A stretch of DNA of 64,000 nucleotides from contig OZ241870.1 of NCBI GenBank assembly GCA_965202875.1, positions 248,001-312,000 of the forward strand. Direction: 5' to 3'. The translations under genes and the position numbers were made by a program. The first letter of the stretch is position 1; each line of letters begins with the position of its first letter. The stretch is from HK1 sp965202875. Lineage in GTDB: Bacteria; Pseudomonadota; Gammaproteobacteria; HK1. The notes under the pieces were generated by a model. That model made no database searches, was not told where the DNA came from, and saw nothing but the letters and a program-made list of their open reading frames with translations. Positions 26,043 to 34,998 of the stretch are shown piece after piece.

Positions 26043-27117
26043 GTGTGGAACGTCTCGTTCTCGATGCGCCAGCGCGCCCGCCCCGCGCGCATCAGCTTCA
26101 TCGCATTGCACGGCTCGACCCGCAGGTCCGTGACCCACGAGAAGCGCCTCTCCTCGCCATTGCGCCTCCTCTCCCGGGAGTCAAGGAAGTTCACCTCCAA
26201 ATCAAAGTGCGTGTCGTTGAGCGGCACACCGTTGAGCCACCGAAAGCAGTGCGTCGTGCCGTCGCCGTCCACCGTCTCCCAACGCACCACCCGCTTCGCC
26301 GGGTCCGCCGGCGGATGCGCCTCCAACTGCTCCACCCACTCGAACAGCGCCTTGTGGTCGCCCGGCTTCGCCCCCAGCACGAACCGCATCTCCACTCCTT
26401 CAACAGCCGGATATGCGGCCCGTTCGACGCCAATCCGTCCTCTACCACCACCAGCGCCAAGTGCGGGTGCTCACGCCGCAGCTCCGTCAACAGACGCTTC
26501 GCCGCGTTCCTCTCGCAGTCGTTCTTCTTCCGCCCATCCGACTTCACAATCGCCTCCGGCGCCACCACCGGCACCACCTCCCGGCGCTGCGGATGGACCA
26601 GCACCGCGCACAGCGATTGATGGGAGTACGTCGTCGTCCCGTCCCTGTGACGCCTCTCGCAGCAGTTCGCGCAATGCACCTTCGACGACGAGAAGTGCCC
26701 CGTGCCGTCCACCGACAGCAAGTACCGACCCTCCAGCCACTCGAACCCCGCCAGCGCTCCGCCGCGCTGCGCCCGCGCAAACAGCCGCTTGAACGGCGCA
26801 CGCAGCTCCCTCGGGTCCACCTCATCCAGACGCTCGCGCAGCCGCACGTCCGACGGCGCCCGCTCGACCCCGAACAGACTGCGCAGGTTCTCCCGCCGCG
26901 GCTCGTGCGCCGACTCCCCCAGACCCCGAGCGTCCCGCTCGAATTGCAGCAGCGACGGGTACTTCAGCGCGAATACCGCCAACCCCGACATCAAACAATC
27001 CGCCAGATTCAGCCCCCGGCCCGCCACCTCGTCCTCGACCCCCTCGAAGCAGCGTCGCATCTCCGCCAGCAGCCCCGGCATCGACAACGCCTTGCGAAAC
27101 TTCACCTCGCGTCCCAT
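26042..27117 (-). pseudogene. IS4-type DDE transposase, frameshifted and 3'-truncated
   Basis: The first frame (27117 to about 26390) covers the N-terminal region and two catalytic acids: Asp in LLSVDGTGHFSSSK and Asp in LVVVEDGLASNGPHIRLL. The second frame continues with MRFVLGAKPGDHKALFEWVE and ends with the third acid in RWRIENETF. The frames are joined near 26390, where one base appears to be missing (tggagatg where tgggagatg would restore frame). After ENETFHT the usual family tail (LKNQGYN...) is absent and similarity stops at the inverted repeat at 26042. The element is dead. I could not identify its terminal inverted repeats. Confidence 0.85.
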
Positions 27118-27898
27118 CCTGGGAGCCCCTGATGTGGAATCACTCCCATGATGCCCTCCAGTCCTCTGAAAGTCTGCGGGAAACTATTTTTCGACGCCCC
27201 GCAAATCCCCTTCACACGCAGCTTCGGGTGTTAGCGGAAATCGCTGTCAGGACCGTTGTTTCTTCTGTCCGCTTCCGGCTCCAGGGCATGCAGTCCGCCC
27301 GGTCTGCGGCATGCCGCATATCCGGGTTTCATGGCATCCCCTTTCGCCCCGGGCGGCGGTACGTCGCGGCGAAGTCCTACGGGCGATCAGGCGATCCGCC
27401 CAGGGCAACCGCATATAAACCTCATGATTTATCAACACGTTAGAGAAGTCACCATCATTCAGGTCAATTCGAAAAAGGGCGCAATCTGGAAAACGAACAT
27501 GGATCAGCACCGTTTTCCATCGGAAATGACTGTTTGAATCGCATTAACTCACTGAAATCGAGACATTTTTAGTGATCTTGCCCTGGCGATCCGCCCATTC
27601 CGTCATCTCCCGGTTGTCCCTCATCCTGCGCCTCCGCATTCCGGTTGGGGGCGCCGCCATGACCGTGGTACCGTCGTTCGCGACCCGCGTTCAAGGGACA
27701 CCGCCACGACACCCCGAGGGCCGCGTTCGGGGAACGCCGCTCCACCGTATCGAGGGGACCGCCCATGCGCCGACCTGCTCTCTCCGCCCTGTCTCGCGCC
27801 GCGGCCGCCGGCCCGGGACGGACGAATCCCGGGCCGGGGGCCGCGTCCGGTTGGTTTACACTGACCCGTCCCCGACCCACCGCATGAGGAACACCGCC
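27118..27898. other. Lower-GC gap with possible gene scraps (781 bp)
   Basis: From about 27180 to 27560 the GC content is visibly lower than the flanks. A minus-strand frame (27247-27510) opens with MLIHVRFPDCALFRIDLND, which reads like genuine protein but decays into Arg-rich sequence. A plus-strand frame in the same place ends VNSKKGAIWKTNMDQ. Neither is recognised. The stretch is probably a remnant of DNA that came with the adjacent IS element. Confidence 0.35.
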
Positions 27899-28279
27899 AT
27901 GACCGGCGACCGGCGAGAAGATCAGACCTACGGCGAAGAAGAAATCCGGGCGAAGCTCGAAGCCGAGCTGCCGCACTGGTACTACGAGAACGGCTGGATC
28001 AGGCGCCGGTACCGGACCGGCGGCTGGAAGGGAACCCTGATGGTGATCAACGCCGTCGGCCATCTCGCGGAGGCCGCCTGGCACCATCCCGACATCACCG
28101 CCTCCTATGCCTTCGTCATCGTCAAGCTCATGAACCACGCGGCCAAGGGCGTGACCGACAAGGACTTCGAGCTGGCGCGGAAGATCGAGGAGTTCGTCCA
28201 CTGGCAGCCGGGCGAAGCCGGCGGCGCGCTGGAGGGGACGCCCAAGGATCAGAGGTTCCGCTACGTCAAGTACGACTGA
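27899..28279 (+). CDS. Pterin-4a-carbinolamine dehydratase-like protein
   Basis: 126 residues. The PCD/DCoH core is visible: LPHWYYENGWIRRRYRTGGW, then NAVGHLAEAAWHHPDI with the His-rich active site (HHPD) preceded by the A-E-x-x-x-H pattern, and a C-terminal helix. PCD homologues are frequent members of tetrahydromethanopterin clusters in methylotrophs, where a pterin-handling role is presumed. ATG 27899 is preferred because GAGGA precedes it; an in-frame ATG lies 5 codons upstream. The next gene starts at the base after this stop. Confidence 0.85.
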   Translation: MTGDRREDQTYGEEEIRAKLEAELPHWYYENGWIRRRYRTGGWKGTLMVINAVGHLAEAAWHHPDITASYAFVIVKLMNHAAKGVTDKDFELARKIEEFVHWQPGEAGGALEGTPKDQRFRYVKYD

Positions 28280-29722
28280 ATGGACGAGCGCATCCTCTTC
28301 CTCACCGGCCGCCTCGCCCATGACAGCCTGTGCCGGGAGATCGAGGGCCTGAAGAAGAGGCGCTTCTCCTGGCGCGTACACGAGCTGGGCCTGCAGGTGG
28401 CGGGCCTGATGACGGCGGACATGATCCGGCGCCGCCTGCGGGCGCCGGAGGACGTTCACCGGATCGTCGTGCCGGGGCTGTGCGGCGGCGACGTCGAAGC
28501 GCTTTCGCAAGTCTACGGGGTGCCGGTGGAGCGTGGCCCCAAGGACCTGAAGGATCTTCCCGAGTTCTTCGGCACGGCGGGCCGGCGGCCCGACCTGAGC
28601 GGGCGCCGGGTCACCATCTTCGCCGAGATCGTGGACGCGCCGCGCATGGATGTCGAGCGGATCGTCGAGCGTGCCGCCGCTTACCGCACCGACGGTGCGG
28701 ACGTCATCGATCTGGGCTGCCTGCCTGGCGCCGCCTTTCCCCATCTGGAGGACGCCGTCGCAGCGCTGAAGCACGAGGGCCACGCGGTCAGCGTCGATTC
28801 ACTGGAGCCGCCGGATCTTGTACGCGCCGCCGCCGCGGACGCCGACTACCTGCTCAGCCTCAAGGAGAGCACCCTGCACGTGGCCGGCGAGGCGGCGAGC
28901 ACGCCGGTGCTGATCCCGGAGCAGCCCTCGGACCTGGACTCCCTGTACCGGGCCGCCGAGACACTGGCCGTGCAGGGCCGACGCTTCCTCCTCGATCCCG
29001 TCCTGGAGCCGATCCACTTCGGCTTCACCGAGTCGCTGCTGAGGTACCACAGGGTGCGTCGGCGATACCCCGAGGCCGAGATCATGATGGGCATCGGCAA
29101 CCTCACCGAGCTCACCGACGCCGACACCACCGGGATGACCGCGGTGCTGATGGGGGTGGTGTCGGAGCTCGACGTCAGAGCGGTCCTGACCACCGAGGTC
29201 AGCCCCCACGCCCGGACCGCGGTGCGGGAGGCGGACCTCGCGCGGCGCATCATGTTCGCGGCGAAGCGCGACGGCAACCTGCCGCAACGCTACCATCCCG
29301 GCCTGATGGCGCTGAAGGACCGCAAGCCCTTTCCCCATACGTCGGAGGAGGTGGCGCGGACCGCGGCGGCGGTGAAGGACCCCAGCTTCCGCATCCAGCT
29401 TACCTGCGAAGGGATCCACGTCTACAACCGCGACGGGCGGCAGCTCGCCACCGATCCCTTCGAGCTGTATCCGGGGCTCGGGGTGGAGGAGGACGCGAGC
29501 CACGCATTCTATCTGGGCGTCGAGCTCGGGCGGGCGCAGATCGCCTGGCAGCTCGGCAAGCGCTACCTGCAGGACCACGAACTGGAATGGGGGGTGGCGG
29601 TCCGTGGCTCGAACAACGGCAGCCACCGTAGCGGCGCCACCGGAGATGGCGACGCCAACCGCGGCAGCGCCACGAGAGGAGGCGCCGCCGCCAGGAAAAG
29701 CGGCGGCGCTGCCGGAACGTGA
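28280..29722 (+). CDS. DUF6513 / dihydropteroate-synthase-like protein of the H4MPT type
   Basis: 480 residues. The N-terminus (ILFLTGRLAHDSLCREIEGL) and the TIM-barrel-like body with IVDAPRMDVERIVERAAAYR, GADVIDLGCLPG, AVSVDSLEPPDLVRAAAADA and GIGNLTELTDADTTGM match dihydropteroate-synthase-related proteins encoded with tetrahydromethanopterin biosynthesis genes in archaea and methylotrophic bacteria. The role is thought to be in pterin-arene coupling. The last ~35 residues are a Gly/Ser/Arg-rich low-complexity tail. It directly follows the PCD-like gene and overlaps the next gene by GTGA, a clear operon. Confidence 0.85.
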   Translation: MDERILFLTGRLAHDSLCREIEGLKKRRFSWRVHELGLQVAGLMTADMIRRRLRAPEDVHRIVVPGLCGGDVEALSQVYGVPVERGPKDLKDLPEFFGTAGRRPDLSGRRVTIFAEIVDAPRMDVERIVERAAAYRTDGADVIDLGCLPGAAFPHLEDAVAALKHEGHAVSVDSLEPPDLVRAAAADADYLLSLKESTLHVAGEAASTPVLIPEQPSDLDSLYRAAETLAVQGRRFLLDPVLEPIHFGFTESLLRYHRVRRRYPEAEIMMGIGNLTELTDADTTGMTAVLMGVVSELDVRAVLTTEVSPHARTAVREADLARRIMFAAKRDGNLPQRYHPGLMALKDRKPFPHTSEEVARTAAAVKDPSFRIQLTCEGIHVYNRDGRQLATDPFELYPGLGVEEDASHAFYLGVELGRAQIAWQLGKRYLQDHELEWGVAVRGSNNGSHRSGATGDGDANRGSATRGGAAARKSGGAAGT

Positions 29723-30279
29723 TCCACGAGGCGGTCATGACCACGATGGGAGCCGGTGGCGTGCCGTACATCGCTCCCATGGGGGTGCGCACGGAAGACG
29801 GCCTCCACCTGATCGCGCCGTTTCGTCCCTCGCGGACACTCGACAATCTCCGACGCAACGGCCAGGCGGTGATCAACTACACCGACGACGTGCGCGTCTT
29901 TGCCGGCTGCCATACCGGGCGCAGGAGCTGGCCCACCGTCCCGGCGGAGACGGTCCGCGGCGTCCGGCTCGCGCAGGCGCTGGCCCACGTGGAGGTGGAA
30001 GTGGCCAGATGGGAGGACGACGATCGGCGTCCCCGCATCTACTGCCGCGAGCTGGCACGCGCGACCCATGCCGCGTTTCAGGGCTTCAATCGCGCGCAAG
30101 CGGCGGTGGTGGAGGCTGCGATACTGGTCAGCCGCCTGCACCTGCTGCCGGCGGAGAAGATCGACCGCGAGCTGGACTACCTGCGCATCGCGGTCGAGAA
30201 GACCGCCGGCCCCCGCGAGCGGGAAGCGTGGCGTTGGCTGGTCGAACGGGTCGCGGGGTATCGGGGCGAGGGACGATGA
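29719..30279 (+). CDS. DUF447 flavin-binding-type protein, H4MPT cluster
   Basis: 186 residues starting with GTG (IHEAVMTTMGAGGVPYIAPM). The split-barrel FMN-type N-domain (GVRTEDGLHLIAPFRPSRTL) and C-terminal helical part fit DUF447, found almost exclusively in methanogens, methanotrophs and other H4MPT users, usually in C1 clusters. The exact function is unproven; a role in cofactor synthesis is presumed. The GTG overlaps the TGA of the DUF6513 gene. Confidence 0.85.
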   Translation: MIHEAVMTTMGAGGVPYIAPMGVRTEDGLHLIAPFRPSRTLDNLRRNGQAVINYTDDVRVFAGCHTGRRSWPTVPAETVRGVRLAQALAHVEVEVARWEDDDRRPRIYCRELARATHAAFQGFNRAQAAVVEAAILVSRLHLLPAEKIDRELDYLRIAVEKTAGPREREAWRWLVERVAGYRGEGR

Positions 30280-30433
30280 GCGGGGTCGCCCTCCTGGATG
30301 CGGCCACCGGCCAGGCACGAGGAAATCCCGGCCCGGCGTCGGCCGGGGTCATGCTCTCCGGATCCTCGCGGATCCGGGAAGCCGGAGAGTCGCGTGGCGA
30401 TTCTTCGTCATTCCGGGCAGGTCTTCACGGACA

Positions 30434-31786
30434 CTACTCGCGGAACTTCAGCATCTGCTCGGGCAGCCAGAGCGCGATGTCGGGCCACATCATGACCACC
30501 GCGAGCGCGATGATCTCCAGCCCGATGAACGGCATCACGCCGGCATACATGTGGCGGAGCCGGATCTCCGGCGGCGAGATGCCGCGCAGGTAGAAGATGG
30601 CGGGCGCCATGGGCGGTGTGAGGTAGCTGGTCTGGATGACGATGAGGAAGAGGATGCAGAACCAGCTCTTCACCTCGGTCGGTTCGAGGTCGTGGAAGGT
30701 GAACGTCTCGATGATCGGCATCGCGATCGGGATGATGATCAGGATGATCGAGATGAGGTCGAGTACGAACCCGGCGAGAAACGCGAGGATGAGCAGCAGG
30801 GCCATCGTCGCCCACCCCGACAGCCCGGCCGATTCGACCAGGTTCTGGGTCGTCACCAATCCGCCCGCGATGGTGAACACCGTGGCGAAGATGTTCCCCG
30901 CGAGCAGGATCATGAGGATCATCGCGGTGACGAGCAGGGTCTTCACCAGCGCTTCCTTCAGCACCCCCAGGCTGAAGTTGCGGTAGAAGACGACCATGAC
31001 GATCGAGCCGAGCGCGCCCATCGCGGCGGCCTCGGTCGGCGTCGCCCAGCCGAGCAGGATGGTGCCGAGCACCGCGAAGATGAGGATCACCGGCGGCACC
31101 AGCGCAACCGCGGTGATCGTCAGCTTGCGGGCCAGCGGCGGATCGTTCTCGTCGGGGGGCAGCCGCTGCCCGTCCTGGGGGCGGATGATGCAGCGCACCA
31201 GGATGTAGAGGATGTACAGCAGCGCGAGCATGAGGCCCGGAAACAGCATGCCCATGAACAGCGCGCCGACGTCCACGTCGGCGACCGGGCCGAGGATGAC
31301 CACCACCACCGACGGCGGGATGATGGTGCCGAGCGAGCCGCCGGCGCAGATGGTGCCGGAGATGAGCCCCTTGTCGTAGGCGTAGCGCAGCATCACCGGG
31401 ATCGCGAGCAGGCCGACCACGGACTCCGTGGCGCCCACCACGCCGCTGGCGGCGGCGAAGATCACGCACAGGATGACGGTGCCCACCGCGAGCCCGCCGG
31501 GCAGGCGGCGCGTCCACAGGTGGATCGCCTCGAACAGCCGCTCCGCGATCCCCGAGCGCTCCATCAGCGAGCCCATGAAGATGAACAGCGGCACCGCCCC
31601 GAGCACGTAGGCCGCCGCCACCTCGTCGATCTTCTGGGCAAAGACGTTGACCGTCTGGGGCGCAAAGTTGAACCGCAGCGCACCGAACACGAACGCCACC
31701 GAGAGCAGCGAGAACGCCACCGGAAAGCCCATGAAGATCATCAGCATGAGCGCCGGGAACATCCACAGGGCGAACTCCGGGCTCAC
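30434..31786 (-). CDS. dctM: TRAP transporter large membrane subunit DctM
   Basis: 450 residues with about 12-13 hydrophobic helices. Typical DctM features are FMGFPVAFSLLSVAF near the start, LFIFMGSLMERSGIAERLF, and GTIIPPSVVVVILG in the middle, plus TPTEAAAMGALGS. It forms the sodium-driven channel of a TRAP system. The GTG start at 31786 overlaps the dctQ stop. The C-terminus (WLPEQMLKFRE) is intact. Substrate is set by DctP; organic or keto acids are typical. Confidence 0.92.
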   Translation of the reverse strand: MSPEFALWMFPALMLMIFMGFPVAFSLLSVAFVFGALRFNFAPQTVNVFAQKIDEVAAAYVLGAVPLFIFMGSLMERSGIAERLFEAIHLWTRRLPGGLAVGTVILCVIFAAASGVVGATESVVGLLAIPVMLRYAYDKGLISGTICAGGSLGTIIPPSVVVVILGPVADVDVGALFMGMLFPGLMLALLYILYILVRCIIRPQDGQRLPPDENDPPLARKLTITAVALVPPVILIFAVLGTILLGWATPTEAAAMGALGSIVMVVFYRNFSLGVLKEALVKTLLVTAMILMILLAGNIFATVFTIAGGLVTTQNLVESAGLSGWATMALLLILAFLAGFVLDLISIILIIIPIAMPIIETFTFHDLEPTEVKSWFCILFLIVIQTSYLTPPMAPAIFYLRGISPPEIRLRHMYAGVMPFIGLEIIALAVVMMWPDIALWLPEQMLKFRE

Positions 31787-32520
31787 GACAGACCCTCCAC
31801 CGGAGGCGGCGCGGGTGGCTGCCGGTTCGCCAGGATCATGATCGAGCGCACGATCTGCGCCACGGTCTGCATGAACAGCAGCACGATGCCGATGACGAGG
31901 CTGAACTTGAAGGGCCAGATGATCGGGTTCCAGGCCGACTCGCCCGAGGTCTCGTCCACGCGGTACGCCTCGGTGAAGTACTCCCACAGCCCCCAGGTCA
32001 GCCACAGCAGCATCGGTACGAGGAATGCGTAGCCGACCAGATCGATCACCTGCCGGAATTTCGGGCCGACGTGGTCGTAGACGAAGTCGACCCGGATGTG
32101 CCGGCCCATCTGCATGCAGTACGCGAGACCGAACATGAAACTCGTGCCCATCAGCATGTAGGCCATCTCGAACGCCCACTTCGTCGGGGCGGAGAAGAAG
32201 TAGCGCGACACTACTTCATAGACCATGGCGACGATGAGGGCCGAGACGATGAACGCGCCGACATAGCCGAACAGGCGCGTGAACCACTCCACCGTCCTGA
32301 TGAACGGCGCCGGGCTCAATCGCACCAGCGACCATCCGGCCCCGGTGGCCACGGTGGCAAGGGCTCCGAGGAGAAAGAGGCAGAAGAGCGCTTCGAAGAA
32401 GCTCGATCCCGGCGCTTCCGCGACCCGCCGGAAGAATTGCCCGGAGCCTCCGAAGTAGCCCTCCAGGTTGAGCGCGATCAGCTTGCCGATGAACGTGAAG
32501 AACTTTCCCAGGGTCTCCAT
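31783..32520 (-). CDS. dctQ: TRAP transporter small membrane subunit DctQ
   Basis: 245 residues with an N-terminal extension of about 70 residues carrying an additional hydrophobic segment, then the DctQ core (VVSRYFFSAPTKWAFEMAY, GRHIRVDFVYDHV). The extended N-terminus and Pro-rich C-terminus are typical of larger DctQ proteins in some TRAP subfamilies. It lies between dctP and dctM and overlaps dctM by 4 nt. Confidence 0.9.
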   Translation of the reverse strand: METLGKFFTFIGKLIALNLEGYFGGSGQFFRRVAEAPGSSFFEALFCLFLLGALATVATGAGWSLVRLSPAPFIRTVEWFTRLFGYVGAFIVSALIVAMVYEVVSRYFFSAPTKWAFEMAYMLMGTSFMFGLAYCMQMGRHIRVDFVYDHVGPKFRQVIDLVGYAFLVPMLLWLTWGLWEYFTEAYRVDETSGESAWNPIIWPFKFSLVIGIVLLFMQTVAQIVRSIMILANRQPPAPPPVEGLS

Positions 32521-32574
32521 CGTCGCCGGATCCTGTCGCTTCGTTGAACGCCCGGAAAACGGGGGTTGAAACGA

Positions 32575-32612
32575 GCACCGGGGGCGCCGGTTCGGATCGG
32601 CGCCCCCGGTGC
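32575..32612 (-). terminator. Perfect 15-bp hairpin between dctP and dctQ
   Basis: Arms gcaccgggggcgccg and cggcgcccccggtgc with an 8-nt loop, lying downstream of the dctP stop (32650) and upstream of the dctQ start. No U-run follows. Such hairpins in TRAP operons are thought to stabilise the abundant binding-protein mRNA and reduce read-through; that role is inferred here. Confidence 0.75.
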
Positions 32613-32649
32613 GTTGCGGCTACGTCATGCCCTTCGCCCTGCTGCCGGT

Positions 32650-33711
32650 TCAATCCACCCCGAGTGGAAAGAGGAACTGGCTCTTCCAATGCGCCCTGAT
32701 GGCGCCCTGGAACGCGCGGCGATGATCGTAGGCTCTCTTGAACCACTCGTTCTGGGCCGTCTGCTCGTCCGCCCACTTGGTGGCCGCCTCGTTCCCGGCC
32801 TGGATGAACTCGGGAGAGAGCTGCAGGAACTCGTTGCCGTTGTTGCGCATCTCCTCCACCGCGGCGATGTCGTTGTAGGGGTAGCGGGTGTAGGAATCGA
32901 GCGCCATGATCTTCCCGGCGAGCTTGAGGATTTCGCGCTCGCGATCCGTCAGGCCGTTCCACGCATCCATGTTGAATACGCACTCCTGGACCGCCGACGG
33001 CTGGTGGATGCCCGGGGTGATGACGTACTTCGCGATCTTGTGGAAACCGGCCGGCAGGTTGACCGACGCCGAGCTCCACTCGGTGGCGTCGATGACCCCG
33101 CGCTCCAGGGCCGGATACACCTCCGCGCCCGGCAGGATGACGGTGGAGGCCCCGAGGTTGCCCGCGATCTCCGCCCACGCGCCGGAGGTGCGCATCTTCA
33201 GGCCCTGGAAGTCCTCCAGGGTCTCGATCTTCTTCTTCGAGTGGAGGAAGACCTCGGTCGGGAAGATGCCGCAGGGGATCGAGGCGACGCCGAACTGCTC
33301 CGCGCGATACTCGAACTGCAACTCGGCTCCGCCCGCCTGGAAGAGCCAGATGAGCGCTTCCTCCGGCTGAAGGCCGCCAGCCATCCCGGCGAAGATCACC
33401 GTCGTCTTGTCGATGCCCCAGTCGTAAGCCATCCAGGTGTGGCCTGTCTGGGCGACGTTCGACTTCACCGTATCGGAGACCTTGAGCGCCTTGCCGAGCG
33501 TTCCGCCCGGAAACACCTGGATCTTGATGTCGCCGCCGGTCAGGGTATCGACCACCTTGGCGTAGCCCTCGGCGTCCTGCTTCAGGAACGGACCGCCGCC
33601 CCAGGCCGTCGCCATGCTCCACTGCTGCGCCGCCATGCCGGCGAGCGGCGCGGCTGCGAGCGCGGCGCCGAGAGCGCCGCCGACGGCCCATTGTCTGGCG
33701 TGTTTCATCAT
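32650..33711 (-). CDS. dctP: TRAP transporter periplasmic solute-binding protein DctP
   Basis: 353 residues. A signal peptide (KHARQWAVGGALGAALAAAP, cleavage near AGMAAQQ) is followed by the DctP fold: WSMATAWGGGP, GGTLGKALKVSDTVK, EVFLHSKKKIETLEDFQGLK and MRTSGAWAEIAGNLGAS. The R-T-x-G pattern holds the Arg that typically binds the substrate carboxylate. The family members in this subgroup take up C4-, keto- or other organic acids, or halogenated acids; I cannot tell which. Confidence 0.92.
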   Translation of the reverse strand: MMKHARQWAVGGALGAALAAAPLAGMAAQQWSMATAWGGGPFLKQDAEGYAKVVDTLTGGDIKIQVFPGGTLGKALKVSDTVKSNVAQTGHTWMAYDWGIDKTTVIFAGMAGGLQPEEALIWLFQAGGAELQFEYRAEQFGVASIPCGIFPTEVFLHSKKKIETLEDFQGLKMRTSGAWAEIAGNLGASTVILPGAEVYPALERGVIDATEWSSASVNLPAGFHKIAKYVITPGIHQPSAVQECVFNMDAWNGLTDREREILKLAGKIMALDSYTRYPYNDIAAVEEMRNNGNEFLQLSPEFIQAGNEAATKWADEQTAQNEWFKRAYDHRRAFQGAIRAHWKSQFLFPLGVD

Positions 33712-33954
33712 GTCGGAACTCCTCCCAGTGTCTGTTCGTGTCTACGGCGGGGTGCCGTGGCTCCGGCTCCGGAGACGCAGGCATCGCGCCGTGTGCATAC
33801 CGGAGGGCTCCTGCCGGCTGCGGAAGGCGCGACGGCTCCGGGTGTACTGGCGGCGACTCCCCCGAACCACCGTCACCGGAGCCGCATCATGCAGAAATCG
33901 CGGAAGGGAGTAAACACGAGCACGAACAGATCCATGTCGTTCACCGCTCATCCA
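33712..33954. other. Short gap between dctP and the DrmB-like fragment
   Basis: No gene recognised in 243 bp. It should hold the dctPQM promoter, but I see no convincing sigma-70 boxes on the minus strand. Confidence 0.4.
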
Positions 33955-34365
33955 ATGACGTCGGCGGCGAACAGAAGGTTCATGCCCGCCGATTCGTGCC
34001 AGCCTCGCAGTTGCTCCGCGGAGGGGTCCGGGACGATCCGGATGCTGATGCGCGGAGCGGGCTGGCCGGAGCCGGAGGGCCGGCAGGACCGGCAACGGGG
34101 CATCGGCGCGTGGCGCTTCCCCGAGTGGTTCGTGGTGCAGGAGTCCGGCGCCGGCAAGAGGTCCGATTCCGACACGGGGTCCGGTTCCAGGTCCGGCACG
34201 AGGCCCGGCGCGCGCTCGCGGCGCCTGGTGCCGCGCACCGCCCTCACCAACGGCCGCTACGACAAGAAGCCGGTCGTGGCGACGCGCTTCGTCCGCGCCT
34301 GCTCCAGGGGCCACGTCGACGACGTCGACTGGTACCGCTTCGTCCACGCGCGCAAGGGGCTCGCC
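33955..34365 (+). pseudogene. DrmB-like (DUF1998, DISARM) gene fragment
   Basis: The frame contains AWRFPEWFVVQESG, then SRRLVPRTALTNGRYDKKPV, VATRFVRACSRGHVDDVDW and YRFVH. This order (R-F-P-E-W-F-V, then R-F-V-R-A-C-x-x-G-H-x-x-D-x-D-W) is what I recall for the N-terminal third of DrmB/DUF1998 helicase-associated proteins of DISARM anti-phage systems. Full proteins are about 600 residues; here only ~130 are present and the frame then drifts into Pro/Arg-rich sequence. There is no partner drmA, drmC or methylase. I call it a remnant of a defence locus. The family assignment is from memory of the motif and should be tested. Confidence 0.55.
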
Positions 34366-34451
34366 CCCCGCCCCTCACCGCCGGGAGCGCCCGGCGTCCC
34401 ACGCCCGCCTCCTGCTCCATCACGGTTTCGCGCGACGGCCCGGCTTCATCC

Positions 34452-34757
34452 TCAAGGCATCAGCGCACGGGCGCCGGCCTCGAAGTTTTCACCGACGCCG
34501 CTCCAGTCGATCCCGCCTGCCGCCTGTTCCAGGGCGGACTCATCGAGTGCCGCGAGCGGTGGAAGCACCAGATGACTGGTGTTCGGGACATCTTCGTGCA
34601 CCCGGAGGGTGAAGCCGGCAGGAATCGTCAGGCCCAGCTCTTCCTCGATTGCGGCCTTCGGGTCGGAGAGCAACCGCGCGCGGAATGCTTCGTCCATGGT
34701 CGCCTTCTCGATCAGGTGCTCGCGCAACTCACCCATGGTTCTGGTTTCGGAATGCAT
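34452..34757 (-). CDS. NHLP (nitrile-hydratase-like) leader peptide RiPP precursor, orphan
   Basis: 101 residues. The N-terminal ~80 residues match nitrile-hydratase alpha-like leader peptides: TMGELREHLIEKATMDEAFR, the L-x-x-D-P-K-A-A-I-E-E-E-L-G helix, then FTLRVHEDVPNTSHLVLPP and a double-glycine-like end SALEQAAGG. The presumed core is the ~19 residues after it (IDWSGVGENFEAGARALMP), which has one Ser and no Cys or Thr. In known NHLP systems such precursors are matured by cyclodehydratase, LanM or radical-SAM enzymes and exported by peptidase-ABC transporters. None of those genes is beside it. A strong GGAGGG site sits 6-7 nt upstream of the ATG. Convergent with the DrmB-like fragment. 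Confidence 0.85.
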   Translation of the reverse strand: MHSETRTMGELREHLIEKATMDEAFRARLLSDPKAAIEEELGLTIPAGFTLRVHEDVPNTSHLVLPPLAALDESALEQAAGGIDWSGVGENFEAGARALMP

Positions 34758-34998
34758 GAATCTTCCCTCCGGTCGGATCGTGACCGTGCGGACGATGATT
34801 GGATCACGAAACAGAGAGGGGGAAAACCCTAATTCGGCACAGGGCGACCTCCACGCGATTCGCGGCACTCATGTGTGTCGTTCGCGAAATCGCCCCGAGC
34901 GGAACCCCCGGCACTACCCGCCTGCCGTGTCTTGGGAGTAGTCTCCACCCTCGGCACCGCCACGACCGGCGCCGAATGAACCGAAGGAGGAGAGGAGG

